IMG/VR virus record: IMGVR_UViG_3300006916_000507
Location: 1-20,827 of that record
DNA length: 20,827 nt
Reading direction: 5' to 3' (one strand)
DNA from: a virus
Numbering within the stretch: the first letter of the stretch is position 1; each line of letters opens with the position of its first letter. Positions 13,276 to 20,546 of this stretch are shown in pieces. Below the pieces are notes generated by a model. The model had not been told where the DNA came from, ran no database searches, and saw nothing but the letters and a program-made list of their open reading frames with translations. The position numbers were made by a program, and so were the translations under genes.

Positions 13276-13830
13276 ATGAAATTGATAAAAATAGAGGACA
13301 ATGTATTAACCGAAGATGAACTTAATAAAGTTGATGGCATAAAGCATCCGAGCTTTCCATGGTATTCAGATGACCACACTGACTTTCCGGGTGACGGAAA
13401 CCCACAGTTCACTCATTTGTTTTATCAAAACATACAATTTCAACAAAGCAACTACCTTGAGTTGTTGTATCCACTTTTCGGCAAAATAAAGCCATTTGCG
13501 TTATTGAAAGTAAAAGCCAATCTAAATCTAGCCACATCCAAGGAAAGTATATTCCACATCGACTACGGAGAAGTAGAGAACAGGGTTTACCCAGAGATGA
13601 AAAGTTTGGTTAAGACTTCTATTTTTTACTTAGATGATGACCTTGGCGGCACAGAATTTGAGTCTGGTGAATTTGTAGAAACAAAAAGAAACAGGTTAGT
13701 CACCTTTCCGTCTGGCGTGAAACACAGGTCTGTAAAGCACACGCAAGAGGGTGCCAGAAGGTTTGTTGTAAACTTTAATTACATACCATTTATGAGTGAG
13801 CAATATGCCCCTTCAGAAGTTACAATTTAG
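13276..13830 (+). CDS. 2-oxoglutarate/Fe(II)-dependent oxygenase
   Basis: A 184-residue protein with the jelly-roll oxygenase signature. The iron site is H94-x-D96 in SIFHIDYGE and H150 in FPSGVKHRS, and the 2-oxoglutarate-binding Arg is R161 or R162 in EGARRFVVNFNYI. The GGTEF strand at 124-128 lies at the expected place between them. Enzymes of this superfamily hydroxylate proteins, nucleic acids or small molecules; the substrate cannot be told here. It lies between the Gly-rich fibre and the hub gene and overlaps the latter by 26 bases, so a virion protein substrate is possible. GGGAG touches the ATG at 13276 directly, while a TTG at 13282 would have ideal spacing, so the true start may be that TTG. 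Confidence 0.85.
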   Translation: MKLIKIEDNVLTEDELNKVDGIKHPSFPWYSDDHTDFPGDGNPQFTHLFYQNIQFQQSNYLELLYPLFGKIKPFALLKVKANLNLATSKESIFHIDYGEVENRVYPEMKSLVKTSIFYLDDDLGGTEFESGEFVETKRNRLVTFPSGVKHRSVKHTQEGARRFVVNFNYIPFMSEQYAPSEVTI

Positions 13831-15700
13831 ACCCGGTATAAATAGAGATGTAACATCATACTCTAACGAAGGCGGCTGGGTGGACGGAAATAAAATTCGC
13901 TTTAGACTGGGATACCCAGAAAAGATTGGCGGCTGGGCTAAGTACACAGCTAACTCATTTCTGGGCGTTTGTCGCGCCCTTCACAACTGGATTGGTCTTG
14001 ACGGCTCCAACTTCCTAGGGGTTGGAACTCATCTAAAATATTATATTGAAGAGGGCGGTGGCTTCAATGACATCACACCCCTCAGAAGCACCACAGCCGC
14101 TGGTGACGTGACCTTTGCCGCAACTAATGGCTCTAGCGTCATAACTGTCACAAATATCAATCACGGCGCCATTCAAGACGATTTTGTTACGTTCTCTGGA
14201 GCCGCATCCTTGGGCGGCAACATAACAGCAAACATATTAAACGACATAAACGGCTATCAAGTCATAGCTGTCCCGTCATCAAGCACCTATACAATTGATG
14301 TGGGTACTTCCGCCAGTGGCGCCGATACGGGCAATGGCGGAGCTTCAGTGGTAGGCGCCTATCAAATAAACGTTGGCCTAAACTCTCAGGTGGGGGGCAC
14401 AGGTTGGGGTGCTGGCACATGGGGACGAGGAGGATGGGGTTCAGGCTCATCTCTAACCACGACTACACAGATTCGCATTTGGTCGCATGATAACTTTGGT
14501 GAAGACCTTATCATCAACCCAAGAGACTCTAATGTGTACTACTGGGACAAGGGCGGCGGGCTTGGCGCGCGCGCAGTTGAGCTTTCTACATTAGCTGGCG
14601 CTAAAAGCGTTCCTCAAGTGGCAAAGCAAGTTCTTGTATCTGACTCAGACAGACACGTTATTGCTTTTGGGTGCGATGGGCTGGGCGCTAGTCCAAGCGC
14701 CACACAGGGCAACGGTACTCAAGACCCCTTGCTTATTAGATTCTCATCTCAAGAAAATGCTACTGATTGGTATCCTACAACAACAAATACCGCCGGAGAC
14801 TTGTTGATTGGTTCAGGCTCTACCTTTGTTCAGGCTATAGAAACAAAGCGAGAGGTTCTTGTTTGGTCAGACACATCTCTGCACTCCATGAAATTTATTG
14901 GGCCTCCGTTCACTTTCGGCATTCAGCAAATTACTGGTGGCATCACAATTATGGGTCCAAACGCCGCCGCCGCAACTGAAGACTTTGTGTTTTGGATGGG
15001 TATAGATAATTTCTATGTATATGCTGGTCAAACTCAACAGCTTGACTCCCCCGTAAAAGACTTTGTGTTTAACGACTTTAACTTCTCTCAAACAGATAAG
15101 GTTTGGGCCGCAGTTAATTCAGAGTTTTCCGAAGTTATATGGCTATACCCATCACAGACTAATTCTCTTGGCAATGGCGGAACCGGAGAAAACGACAGAT
15201 ACGTTATATACAATTACAAAGACCAGATTTGGTACTACGGTACAATAAATAGGTCTGCTTGGATTGACCGTGGTACAAGAACATTCCCTCTCGCGGCGGA
15301 AAGTGGCTATCTTTACAATCAGGAGTTTGAGTATGATGATGACGGCTCTCCAATGGATTCGTTTATTGAGTCCGCGCCAATGGACATTGAAGATGGAGAC
15401 AGATTCTCTCTGGTTACAAAGGTTATACCAGATATGACATTTCAAGGCTCAACGAGCCTAGCCAGTCCGCAAGCTACGTTTACTCTAAAGGCTAGAACGG
15501 CGCCCGGAAATGCATATGGCTCCACTGATACAGGAACAACAGTCCGGCTATCATCTTCACCCATAGAGACATTTACAGACGAACTTAACCTTAGAGTTAG
15601 GGGCAGAACATTTGCTGTAAGAATTGATTCATCTGCGCTGGGTACAAAATGGAAGCTAGGTTCTCCTCGTGTTAATATCCGGCCAGACGGGAAAAGATAA
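13805..15700 (+). CDS. large tail hub/nozzle or stabilisation-like protein
   Basis: A 631-residue protein from the ATG at 13805; an in-frame GTG at 13796 is possible but has no better ribosome site. The start LQFRPGINRDVTSYSNEGGW, DGNKIRFRLGYPEKIGGWAK, FLGVCRALHNW is typical of a large marine phage family. I relate this family to P22 gp10-like stabilisation or T7-like nozzle proteins, which are beta-propellers below the portal adaptor. An FCCH-like insert (about 14117-14344) is followed by WGAGTWGRGGWGSGSS. Propeller-like blades come next (TQIRIWSHDNFGEDLIINPR, VLVWSDTSLHSMKFIG, KVWAAVNSEFSEVIWLYPSQ, RYVIYNYKDQIWYYG). The adaptor at 731 and this protein would form the tail tube. The nozzle call is inference; family membership is fairly sure. 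Confidence 0.75.
   Translation: MPLQKLQFRPGINRDVTSYSNEGGWVDGNKIRFRLGYPEKIGGWAKYTANSFLGVCRALHNWIGLDGSNFLGVGTHLKYYIEEGGGFNDITPLRSTTAAGDVTFAATNGSSVITVTNINHGAIQDDFVTFSGAASLGGNITANILNDINGYQVIAVPSSSTYTIDVGTSASGADTGNGGASVVGAYQINVGLNSQVGGTGWGAGTWGRGGWGSGSSLTTTTQIRIWSHDNFGEDLIINPRDSNVYYWDKGGGLGARAVELSTLAGAKSVPQVAKQVLVSDSDRHVIAFGCDGLGASPSATQGNGTQDPLLIRFSSQENATDWYPTTTNTAGDLLIGSGSTFVQAIETKREVLVWSDTSLHSMKFIGPPFTFGIQQITGGITIMGPNAAAATEDFVFWMGIDNFYVYAGQTQQLDSPVKDFVFNDFNFSQTDKVWAAVNSEFSEVIWLYPSQTNSLGNGGTGENDRYVIYNYKDQIWYYGTINRSAWIDRGTRTFPLAAESGYLYNQEFEYDDDGSPMDSFIESAPMDIEDGDRFSLVTKVIPDMTFQGSTSLASPQATFTLKARTAPGNAYGSTDTGTTVRLSSSPIETFTDELNLRVRGRTFAVRIDSSALGTKWKLGSPRVNIRPDGKR
14117..14344 (+). repeat. FCCH-like beta module, copy B (in hub-like gene)
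   Basis: The encoded segment has VITVTNINHG, DDFVTFSGAASLGGNITA, GYQVIAVPSSSTYTIDVG and a Gly-rich close. It matches the order in codons 91-160 of the neck-like gene at 207-722. It appears as an insertion into the N-terminal region of the hub-like protein. Confidence 0.55.
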
Positions 15701-15930
15701 TGTCTTCAAATGAAATAGCGCCACCTAGAATACCAGAAGCTCCGCCAGAATACTCTGCTGTATATATGCAGGATTTGGCTAGGGCGCTTGAGGCTTTTAT
15801 TGCTCAAGAAAGGAATCCGGGTGCGATTAGGGCGACTAAACTAACTCTGACCAATCTTCCTACATCCGCCACAGGGCTTGAGTCCGGTGCTTTGTACAAC
15901 GATTCGGGAACAGTAAAAATTGTACCGTAG
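15700..15930 (+). CDS. small conserved structural protein following the hub gene
   Basis: A 76-residue protein whose ATG overlaps the preceding TAA. It has a proline-rich start (APPRIPEAPPEYSAVYMQDL), a short helix (ARALEAFIAQERNPGAIRA), and the ending TKLTLTNLPTSATGLESGAL, YNDSGTVKIVP. The TLTNLPTSATGL-GALYNDSGTVKIV segment is very common in marine phage virion proteins, and a gene of this size and end regularly follows the hub-like gene. It is probably a tail or connector component. No function is known to me. Confidence 0.65.
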   Translation: MSSNEIAPPRIPEAPPEYSAVYMQDLARALEAFIAQERNPGAIRATKLTLTNLPTSATGLESGALYNDSGTVKIVP

Positions 15931-15935
15931 TATAA

Positions 15936-16157
15936 ATGGACTATATAAAACGACTAATCGAATACAATATTATCGCAAGGCTAACTATGATTTGCTCAAT
16001 AGCAATGTCATGGAGATGCGCTGAGTGGTTTATGGATTTGCCGCCTGAGGCCCAAACAACGGGCGCGACAACATTTGTTTCTGTTATAATGGGTGTTATG
16101 ACGGGTATATTTGGAATATGGATGGGCCATGAGTCTAGGGGCAGAGGAAGCAACTAA
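15936..16157 (+). CDS. small membrane protein, candidate holin
   Basis: A 73-residue protein with two probable membrane segments, about 12-30 (IIARLTMICSIAMSW) and 44-64 (ATTFVSVIMGVMTGIFGIWM), and a charged tail (GHESRGRGSN). Size, two segments and charged end fit class II holins. It lies directly before a second holin-like gene and in the same region as the amidase, which supports a role in lysis, either as holin, antiholin or pinholin. No clear ribosome site precedes the ATG, so expression may depend on the upstream gene. The function is inferred from topology and position only. Confidence 0.6.
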   Translation: MDYIKRLIEYNIIARLTMICSIAMSWRCAEWFMDLPPEAQTTGATTFVSVIMGVMTGIFGIWMGHESRGRGSN

Positions 16158-16169
16158 CAGGAGATTTCA

Positions 16170-16565
16170 ATGTTACAGGCACTAATTGGACCAGTTACAG
16201 GGTTGCTGGACAAGTTTATTGAAGATAAAGACCAGAAAAACATGCTGGCTCATAAGATTGCCACGATGGCTGAAGAGCAGATGCATGAAGCTAATATGGG
16301 TCAAATTGAAATTAATAAGGCAGAGGCCCAGCATAGAAGCATATTTGTAGCTGGTTGGCGCCCATTCCTTGGTTGGGGTTTGAGTTTTGCGATGGTATGG
16401 CACTTTGTTTTAGCGCCAGTCACTATGTTTATTTGCTCCTACGCTGGCGTAGAAATACCAGAATTGCCCACTTTTGACATGGATTCACTGTTGACCGTAT
16501 TGATGGGTATGCTTGGGCTTGGTGGGCTAAGAACCTTTGAAAAAGTCAAAAAGGTTACAAAATAG
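16170..16565 (+). CDS. 3TM GTA-type phage holin
   Basis: A 131-residue protein with AGGAG before the ATG. An amphipathic N-terminal half (LLDKFIEDKDQKNML, EEQMHEANMGQIEINKAEAQ) is followed by the signature SIFVAGWRPFLGWGLSFAMV at 57-76. Membrane segments lie at about 66-90 and 104-122, and the tail is basic (KVKKVTK). This is the pattern of the 3TM holin family first described for gene transfer agents of alphaproteobacteria. Such proteins make membrane lesions that let the endolysin reach the cell wall. Its neighbour upstream is a second candidate holin and the amidase lies downstream. The family call is confident; which of the two proteins sets lysis timing is not known. Confidence 0.75.
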   Translation: MLQALIGPVTGLLDKFIEDKDQKNMLAHKIATMAEEQMHEANMGQIEINKAEAQHRSIFVAGWRPFLGWGLSFAMVWHFVLAPVTMFICSYAGVEIPELPTFDMDSLLTVLMGMLGLGGLRTFEKVKKVTK

Positions 16566-16576
16566 AGGTTTAGGTG

Positions 16577-16596
16577 TTACAATTAACCCATTGTAA
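16577..16596 (+). promoter_or_regulatory. 7-base inverted repeat in the longest gap of the region
   Basis: TTACAAT and ATTGTAA are perfect reverse complements around a six-base spacer, in the 48-base gap between the holin stop and the metallophosphoesterase start. The stems are AT-rich and no T-run follows closely, so a rho-independent terminator is unlikely. An operator or promoter element is possible. Confidence 0.3.
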
Positions 16597-16613
16597 AACT
16601 TGGGGGACAAGTA

Positions 16614-17648
16614 ATGCCTACTCCATCTCTACCAGACCGCATTTACGAAGAGACTGCAAGAGCCTTTTATAGTAACGGCAAAAGCGTAAAAAAAGCCGCA
16701 CAAGCAGAGGGTGTTAATTACGCCACCTTCTCTACTAGACTTAGAAGAGCAAGGGATATGGGCCTTGTTAATGAAAGTGCTAGGGTAGAGGCAGAGAAAA
16801 GCGCGCCCATCAAAGAGGCAACTGTTGTTCTAAAGCCCGTATATAGGATTCAGCAAAGAAAATCTAAGCCAGAAGAAACACAAAGGGTTCTTGCTATAGG
16901 AGATTGCCATGATGGGCCGTCCCTACCAGATAAACAGAGATTCTATGCGATGGGGCGCTACGCTAAAGAGAATCAGGTGGACAGAATTGTTCAGATAGGT
17001 GACTTTGCAAGTGTTGACTCTCTAAATAGATTTGACCGTAACGACACTATTAAGGGCCAGAAGAAGCCATCTTTTGGTCAAGACATGAAGAGCTTCCAAC
17101 AGGCCATAAGGGCCTTTCACAGGGGTTTAGATGGCTACGATGTGCCGAAGCATGTAACATTAGGCAATCATGAAGACAGAATCTGGTCGTACACTAACAA
17201 GAACCCAGAGATTATTGAGCTTCTCGACCAAATACTATTTGCAACTATGGATGATTATGGGTGGACTTACTCCCCCTACGGAGAGTTTTATTTTATTGGG
17301 GACGTAGGTTTTACTCACGCCCCCTTAAATATTATGGGGAAAGCATACGGTGGAATGCATGCTGAAAATCAAATCTCTAGAGATGCCCTTCATGATGTGG
17401 TATTTGGGCATACTCATAAAAGGCTGGATAAAAACTTTCCTAAAATGGGTAATCAGTCGATAACTATAATGAATTTAGGCACAAGCCTACCGCAAGACCA
17501 CGTTGAGGAGTATGCTAAACATACATTAACTGGATGGTCCTACGGGGTCTACGACATCCAGATAAAAGATGGTAGAATAGACGAAAGAACGTGGGTTCCT
17601 ATTAACAATCTTATTAATCGCTATGGTGAAGGTTATGCGGGAGATTAA
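16614..17648 (+). CDS. metallophosphoesterase with N-terminal helix-turn-helix
   Basis: A 344-residue protein with a GGGGGA ribosome site. Residues about 10-50 (ARAFYSNGKSVKKAAQAEGV, NYATFSTRLRRARDMGL) form a resolvase-like helix-turn-helix. Residues 91-310 carry the calcineurin-like metal site in order: GDCHDG (D97, H99), GDF (D130), GNHED (N185, H186), FTHAP (H235), GHTHK (H266, H268). All metal ligands are present. Such enzymes cleave phosphoester bonds in nucleic acids, nucleotides or proteins; the substrate is unknown here. Phage copies with an N-terminal HTH are fairly common. Its last bases overlap the amidase start. It lies in the lysis region, but a direct lysis role is not implied. 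Confidence 0.85.
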   Translation: MPTPSLPDRIYEETARAFYSNGKSVKKAAQAEGVNYATFSTRLRRARDMGLVNESARVEAEKSAPIKEATVVLKPVYRIQQRKSKPEETQRVLAIGDCHDGPSLPDKQRFYAMGRYAKENQVDRIVQIGDFASVDSLNRFDRNDTIKGQKKPSFGQDMKSFQQAIRAFHRGLDGYDVPKHVTLGNHEDRIWSYTNKNPEIIELLDQILFATMDDYGWTYSPYGEFYFIGDVGFTHAPLNIMGKAYGGMHAENQISRDALHDVVFGHTHKRLDKNFPKMGNQSITIMNLGTSLPQDHVEEYAKHTLTGWSYGVYDIQIKDGRIDERTWVPINNLINRYGEGYAGD

Positions 17649-18045
17649 AAAAGTTATCGTACATTGTGCGGCCACCCCAGAAGGTAGAGACGTGAAGACC
17701 GAGGAGATTAAACGCTGGCACACAGAGGAGCGTGGCTGGAGTGATATCGGTTATCATTGGGTTGTGGAGCTTGATGGCGCTGTTTGTGAGGGCCGCGATG
17801 AGTCTATCAATGGCGCTCATTGTCGGGGTCATAACAGTGACAGCATCGGCATCTGCTATGTTGGTGGTTCTGACGCTGAAGGAAATCCTAAAGACACACG
17901 CACCCCAGAGCAGAGTGATTCGCTTGTCACCCTCATCAAAGAAATACTTGATAGGCATCCGGACGCAGAAGTATTCGGACACAGAGACTTTTCAGAAAAA
18001 GCCTGCCCGTCATTTGACGCAAAAACAGAATACGCAGGATTGTAA
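17635..18045 (+). CDS. N-acetylmuramoyl-L-alanine amidase, T7 lysozyme-type endolysin
   Basis: A 136-residue protein, close in length to the 151-residue T7 lysozyme. From the ATG at 17635 the zinc ligands are H10 (VIVHCAAT), H116 (FGHRDF) and C124 (KACPSFD), and the catalytic residues Y40 (DIGYHW) and K122. The offset to T7 residues Y46, H122, K128 and C130 is a constant six. GRDESINGAHCRGHNSDSIG and ICYVGG also match the family. It cleaves the amide bond between muramic acid and L-Ala of peptidoglycan. No signal peptide is seen, so release needs a holin. AAGG lies before 17635; an in-frame ATG at 17623 has no ribosome site. It overlaps the phosphoesterase by 14 bases. In T7 this enzyme also inhibits RNA polymerase; whether that applies here is unknown. 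Confidence 0.9.
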   Translation: MREIKKVIVHCAATPEGRDVKTEEIKRWHTEERGWSDIGYHWVVELDGAVCEGRDESINGAHCRGHNSDSIGICYVGGSDAEGNPKDTRTPEQSDSLVTLIKEILDRHPDAEVFGHRDFSEKACPSFDAKTEYAGL

Positions 18046-18055
18046 GGAGTAGATT

Positions 18056-19201
18056 ATGGCATTACCACTCTTGTTAGGACTAGCAGGGTCTGGACTGGCT
18101 GGCGCTGGCATGCTTGGTGGCATGGGCGCGCTAACGGCTGGGGCTATCGGTTCAGGTCTTGGCTCTTACCTTGAGACTGGTGATTTGGGTCAGGGCATTC
18201 AGACTGGCCTTTTGTCATTTCTAGGTGGTAAGGCTCTTGGCTCTATGATGGGTGGCGCATCTGGCGCTGGTGCTAGTGAGGCCGCTTCTGCGGCAACGCA
18301 AGCCCCACTACCCGGCGGTCTTGAGGCCAGTGTGTTACAGCAAGCAAATCCTGCCACAGCATTTACTGCATCAGCCACACCCGCGACAACAATGCCGTCT
18401 GTATTTAATACATCCGCACAGAATGCCGCTCTTGCTGGGGATGCGGCTAACAAGAGCTTTATGGGCAATATTTTCTCTGACCCAACAGCAGGGCAGTCTG
18501 GTGTGGGTCTAAGCGGGGCTATGGATGCCATAAAAACCCCATATGCGCTCGGCGCGGCTGGCTCTGCGGCACTTCCCGGATTGCTTGAGCCTAAGTTCGA
18601 TGCAATGCCAAAGAAGACATACAACACAGAAGAGGCAGATGCGGCTGACCGTCAGGCAAGAACTCCCGGTTCAAACTTCCGCCCCGGCGTTAGCCCAGAG
18701 TTTGATTACTTTGGTCCAATGCAGACTAGCTTTGCTGATGGCGGTCTTGCGTCCCTAAAATATCAAGAGGGCGGAGAGATGCCAAATGACAAAGAACTTA
18801 TCTCCGAGGCTGTAGATGCTATCCAAGGGCGCGATGACACCCCAGAGCGCACACTTGCTATGTTTGTACAGCGTTATGGAGAAGACGCCTTGCGTGACCT
18901 AGTTGACCGTGTTCAAAGCGGTGAGTTCGGGGTTAACGCAGGCATAAGCGAGGGAGAGTTGAACGGTGCTGGTGACGGCATGGATGACATGATTCCCGCG
19001 ACTCTGGAAGGAGAGCAAGATGTTGTATTATCCGATGGTGAGTTTATCGTTCCTGCGGACGTGGTTAGCGGGCTGGGCAACGGCTCGTCTAACGCAGGCT
19101 CGAAAGCTCTTTATGAAATGATGGATAGGGTTCGTGAAATGCGAACTGGCAAGAAAGAGCAACCAGACCAAGTGCCACAAGGACAAATGCTACCAGCATG
19201 A
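18056..19201 (+). CDS. Gly/Ala-rich virion protein, probable internal protein
   Basis: A 381-residue protein with AAGGAG before the ATG. Residues 1-75 are strongly Gly, Ala and Leu-rich (LPLLLGLAGSGLAGAGML, GGMGALTAGAIGSGLGSYLE) and could insert into membranes. A low-complexity middle rich in Ala, Ser and Pro follows, then a conserved C-terminal part. The latter holds MPNDKELISEAVDAIQG, LAMFVQRYGEDALRDLVDRV, GAGDGMDDMIPATLEG and LSDGEFIVPADVVSGLGNGS ending at about residue 366 in REMRTGK. The last block is a hallmark of marine phage proteins of unknown function that precede internal virion genes. An ejection or pore-related role is inferred from the hydrophobic start and position. Its stop overlaps the next ATG (ATGA). 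Confidence 0.68.
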   Translation: MALPLLLGLAGSGLAGAGMLGGMGALTAGAIGSGLGSYLETGDLGQGIQTGLLSFLGGKALGSMMGGASGAGASEAASAATQAPLPGGLEASVLQQANPATAFTASATPATTMPSVFNTSAQNAALAGDAANKSFMGNIFSDPTAGQSGVGLSGAMDAIKTPYALGAAGSAALPGLLEPKFDAMPKKTYNTEEADAADRQARTPGSNFRPGVSPEFDYFGPMQTSFADGGLASLKYQEGGEMPNDKELISEAVDAIQGRDDTPERTLAMFVQRYGEDALRDLVDRVQSGEFGVNAGISEGELNGAGDGMDDMIPATLEGEQDVVLSDGEFIVPADVVSGLGNGSSNAGSKALYEMMDRVREMRTGKKEQPDQVPQGQMLPA

Positions 19202-19617
19202 TTATTACGGCAGTACCCAGCGAAGCGCTGGGCATCGTCTGGGGAGACGTTGCAAGGTTAATGTACAAGTCAGTAGAGACTTCAAAAGGCAAGTTTCATA
19301 TTGACGATTTGTACCACGGTATAAATAAAGGGATGTATGCCCTTTGGCTCGTGATGGAAGGTGAAGAGGTAATAGCCGCCATCACCACAAGAGTCATCAC
19401 ATATCCCGGACGCAAAGCTATGGCTATGGACTGGATAGGGGGCAGTAGAATGGGAGAGTGGCTACCCATGGCGGTAGATACTCTTGCCAAGTATTCCAAA
19501 GAAAATGGCTGTGACCATTTAGAGGGATACGGACGGAAGGCATGGGGGAGATGGTTAGGAAAGCACGGCTGGAAGCCGGAATACATTGCTTATAGAATGG
19601 AGTTAGATAATGGGTAA
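19198..19617 (+). CDS. GNAT-like small virion-region protein
   Basis: A 139-residue protein overlapping the preceding stop by ATGA. The layout MIITAVPSEALGIVWGDVAR, HIDDLYHGINKGMYALWLVM, EEVIAAITTRVITYPGRKAM, MDWIGG, WLPMAVDTLAKYSKENGCD, LEGYGRKAWGRWLGKHGWKP resembles the GNAT acyltransferase fold. Proteins of this kind occur in the internal virion gene region of many marine podoviruses. The usual acetyl-CoA loop (Q/R-x-x-G-x-G/A) is not evident, so enzyme activity is doubtful. T7 gp13 lies at a similar place and may be related in role. The fold is suggested by pattern only. It overlaps the next gene by eight bases. Confidence 0.65.
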   Translation: MIITAVPSEALGIVWGDVARLMYKSVETSKGKFHIDDLYHGINKGMYALWLVMEGEEVIAAITTRVITYPGRKAMAMDWIGGSRMGEWLPMAVDTLAKYSKENGCDHLEGYGRKAWGRWLGKHGWKPEYIAYRMELDNG

Positions 19618-20542
19618 AGGCGGCGGAAGCCCAGCACCAACAGACCAAACGGTGGTGCAGACCAATTTGCCAGAGTATGTTCAACCATACTTTGAGCGCC
19701 TTCTGAATCGCACAGAGGGAGAGTCTAAACAACAATATCAGCCATACACTGGTCAGCGCCTTCAAACTGGGGGTGCTGATGTTACGCAAGCCCAACAGAT
19801 GGGACGCAACATTGCTGGTCAGGGCATTCAAGGATTACCAACAGCACAAGCGGCTACGACCGCTGGCCTTGGTAGAGCATTGCAGGGAATGGGGTATCAG
19901 GCTGGTCAGTTTGATAGCGCCGCCGCCCAGCAATACATGTCCCCCTATATTCAGAATGTGGTAGATGTCCAAAAACAACAAGCTATTCTTGACGCACAAA
20001 GACAAAACGCAGGACGTGCGGCGCAAGCCGTGCAAGCGGGCGCTTTCGGCGGGTCACGCCAAGCGGTTCAGCAGGGACTCGCTGGCGAAGCACTTACGAG
20101 GCAGTTGGCAGAGATACAGGCTTCGGGGCAACAGCAAGCATATGAATCGGCACAAGGACAGTTTGAGCGAGATAGAGCCGCTAGAGAGTCCGCAGAGAGA
20201 CTAGGCATTGGCGCCGCAGAGTCAGCCGCTGGTCAGTCAGCGCAACTGGCTCAGTTGGGTCAATTGGCTCGTGATGGGGATATCCAAGCCGCTTCTTTGC
20301 TAGAGAAGATTGGCAGGGATGTTCAGGCTGAAAAGCAAGCTGGTCTGGATATTGCTTATGAAGATTTTGTACGTCAGCGGGATTATCCCCGCGAACAGTT
20401 GCAGTTCTATTCATCCATACTTAGAGGTGTACCTGTACAACCTTCAACAGAAACAACCAAACTTCAGTCATATAACCCTATCCAGCAATTGCTTGGAACG
20501 GGAATCTCCGCTCTAGGGTTGTATAAAGGTATTACAGGATAG
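19610..20542 (+). CDS. Gln/Ala-rich helical internal virion (DNA ejection) protein
   Basis: A 310-residue protein starting MGKGGGSPAPTDQTVVQTNL and PEYVQPYFERLLNRTEGES, a familiar opening of marine phage proteins placed next to internal virion genes. Residues about 55-250 are very rich in Gln, Ala and Gly with long helices (for example QKQQAILDAQRQNAGRAAQA, SGQQQAYESAQGQFERDRAA), so an extended coiled coil is likely. The motif GAFGGSRQAV at about 153-162 is conserved in this family as I recall. The end is LLGTGISALGLYKGITG. The composition resembles ejection proteins that form a channel through the cell envelope. The role is inferred. Confidence 0.7.
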   Translation: MGKGGGSPAPTDQTVVQTNLPEYVQPYFERLLNRTEGESKQQYQPYTGQRLQTGGADVTQAQQMGRNIAGQGIQGLPTAQAATTAGLGRALQGMGYQAGQFDSAAAQQYMSPYIQNVVDVQKQQAILDAQRQNAGRAAQAVQAGAFGGSRQAVQQGLAGEALTRQLAEIQASGQQQAYESAQGQFERDRAARESAERLGIGAAESAAGQSAQLAQLGQLARDGDIQAASLLEKIGRDVQAEKQAGLDIAYEDFVRQRDYPREQLQFYSSILRGVPVQPSTETTKLQSYNPIQQLLGTGISALGLYKGITG

Positions 20543-20546
20543 TTTT

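Noticed and set aside
13796-13804. GTG start for the hub-like gene
   Set aside because: It would add only three residues and has no better ribosome site than the ATG at 13805, where homologues as I know them begin.
16577-16596. Rho-independent terminator after the holin
   Set aside because: The stems are AT-rich and short and no T-run follows; the element is better described as an inverted repeat.
17732-18052. Second plus-strand frame of 106 codons with hydrophobic start over the amidase
   Set aside because: An embedded holin or Rz-like gene was considered because of the hydrophobic N-terminus. The amidase frame is secure and this frame has no ribosome site and no spanin pattern, so it was not kept.
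18199-18627. Open minus-strand frame of 142 codons
   Set aside because: It is antisense to the Gly/Ala-rich virion gene; its Ala/Pro-rich translation is the expected mirror of Gly/Ala codons.
19424-19831. Open minus-strand frame of 135 codons
   Set aside because: It spans two overlapping credible plus-strand genes and shows no recognisable protein pattern.
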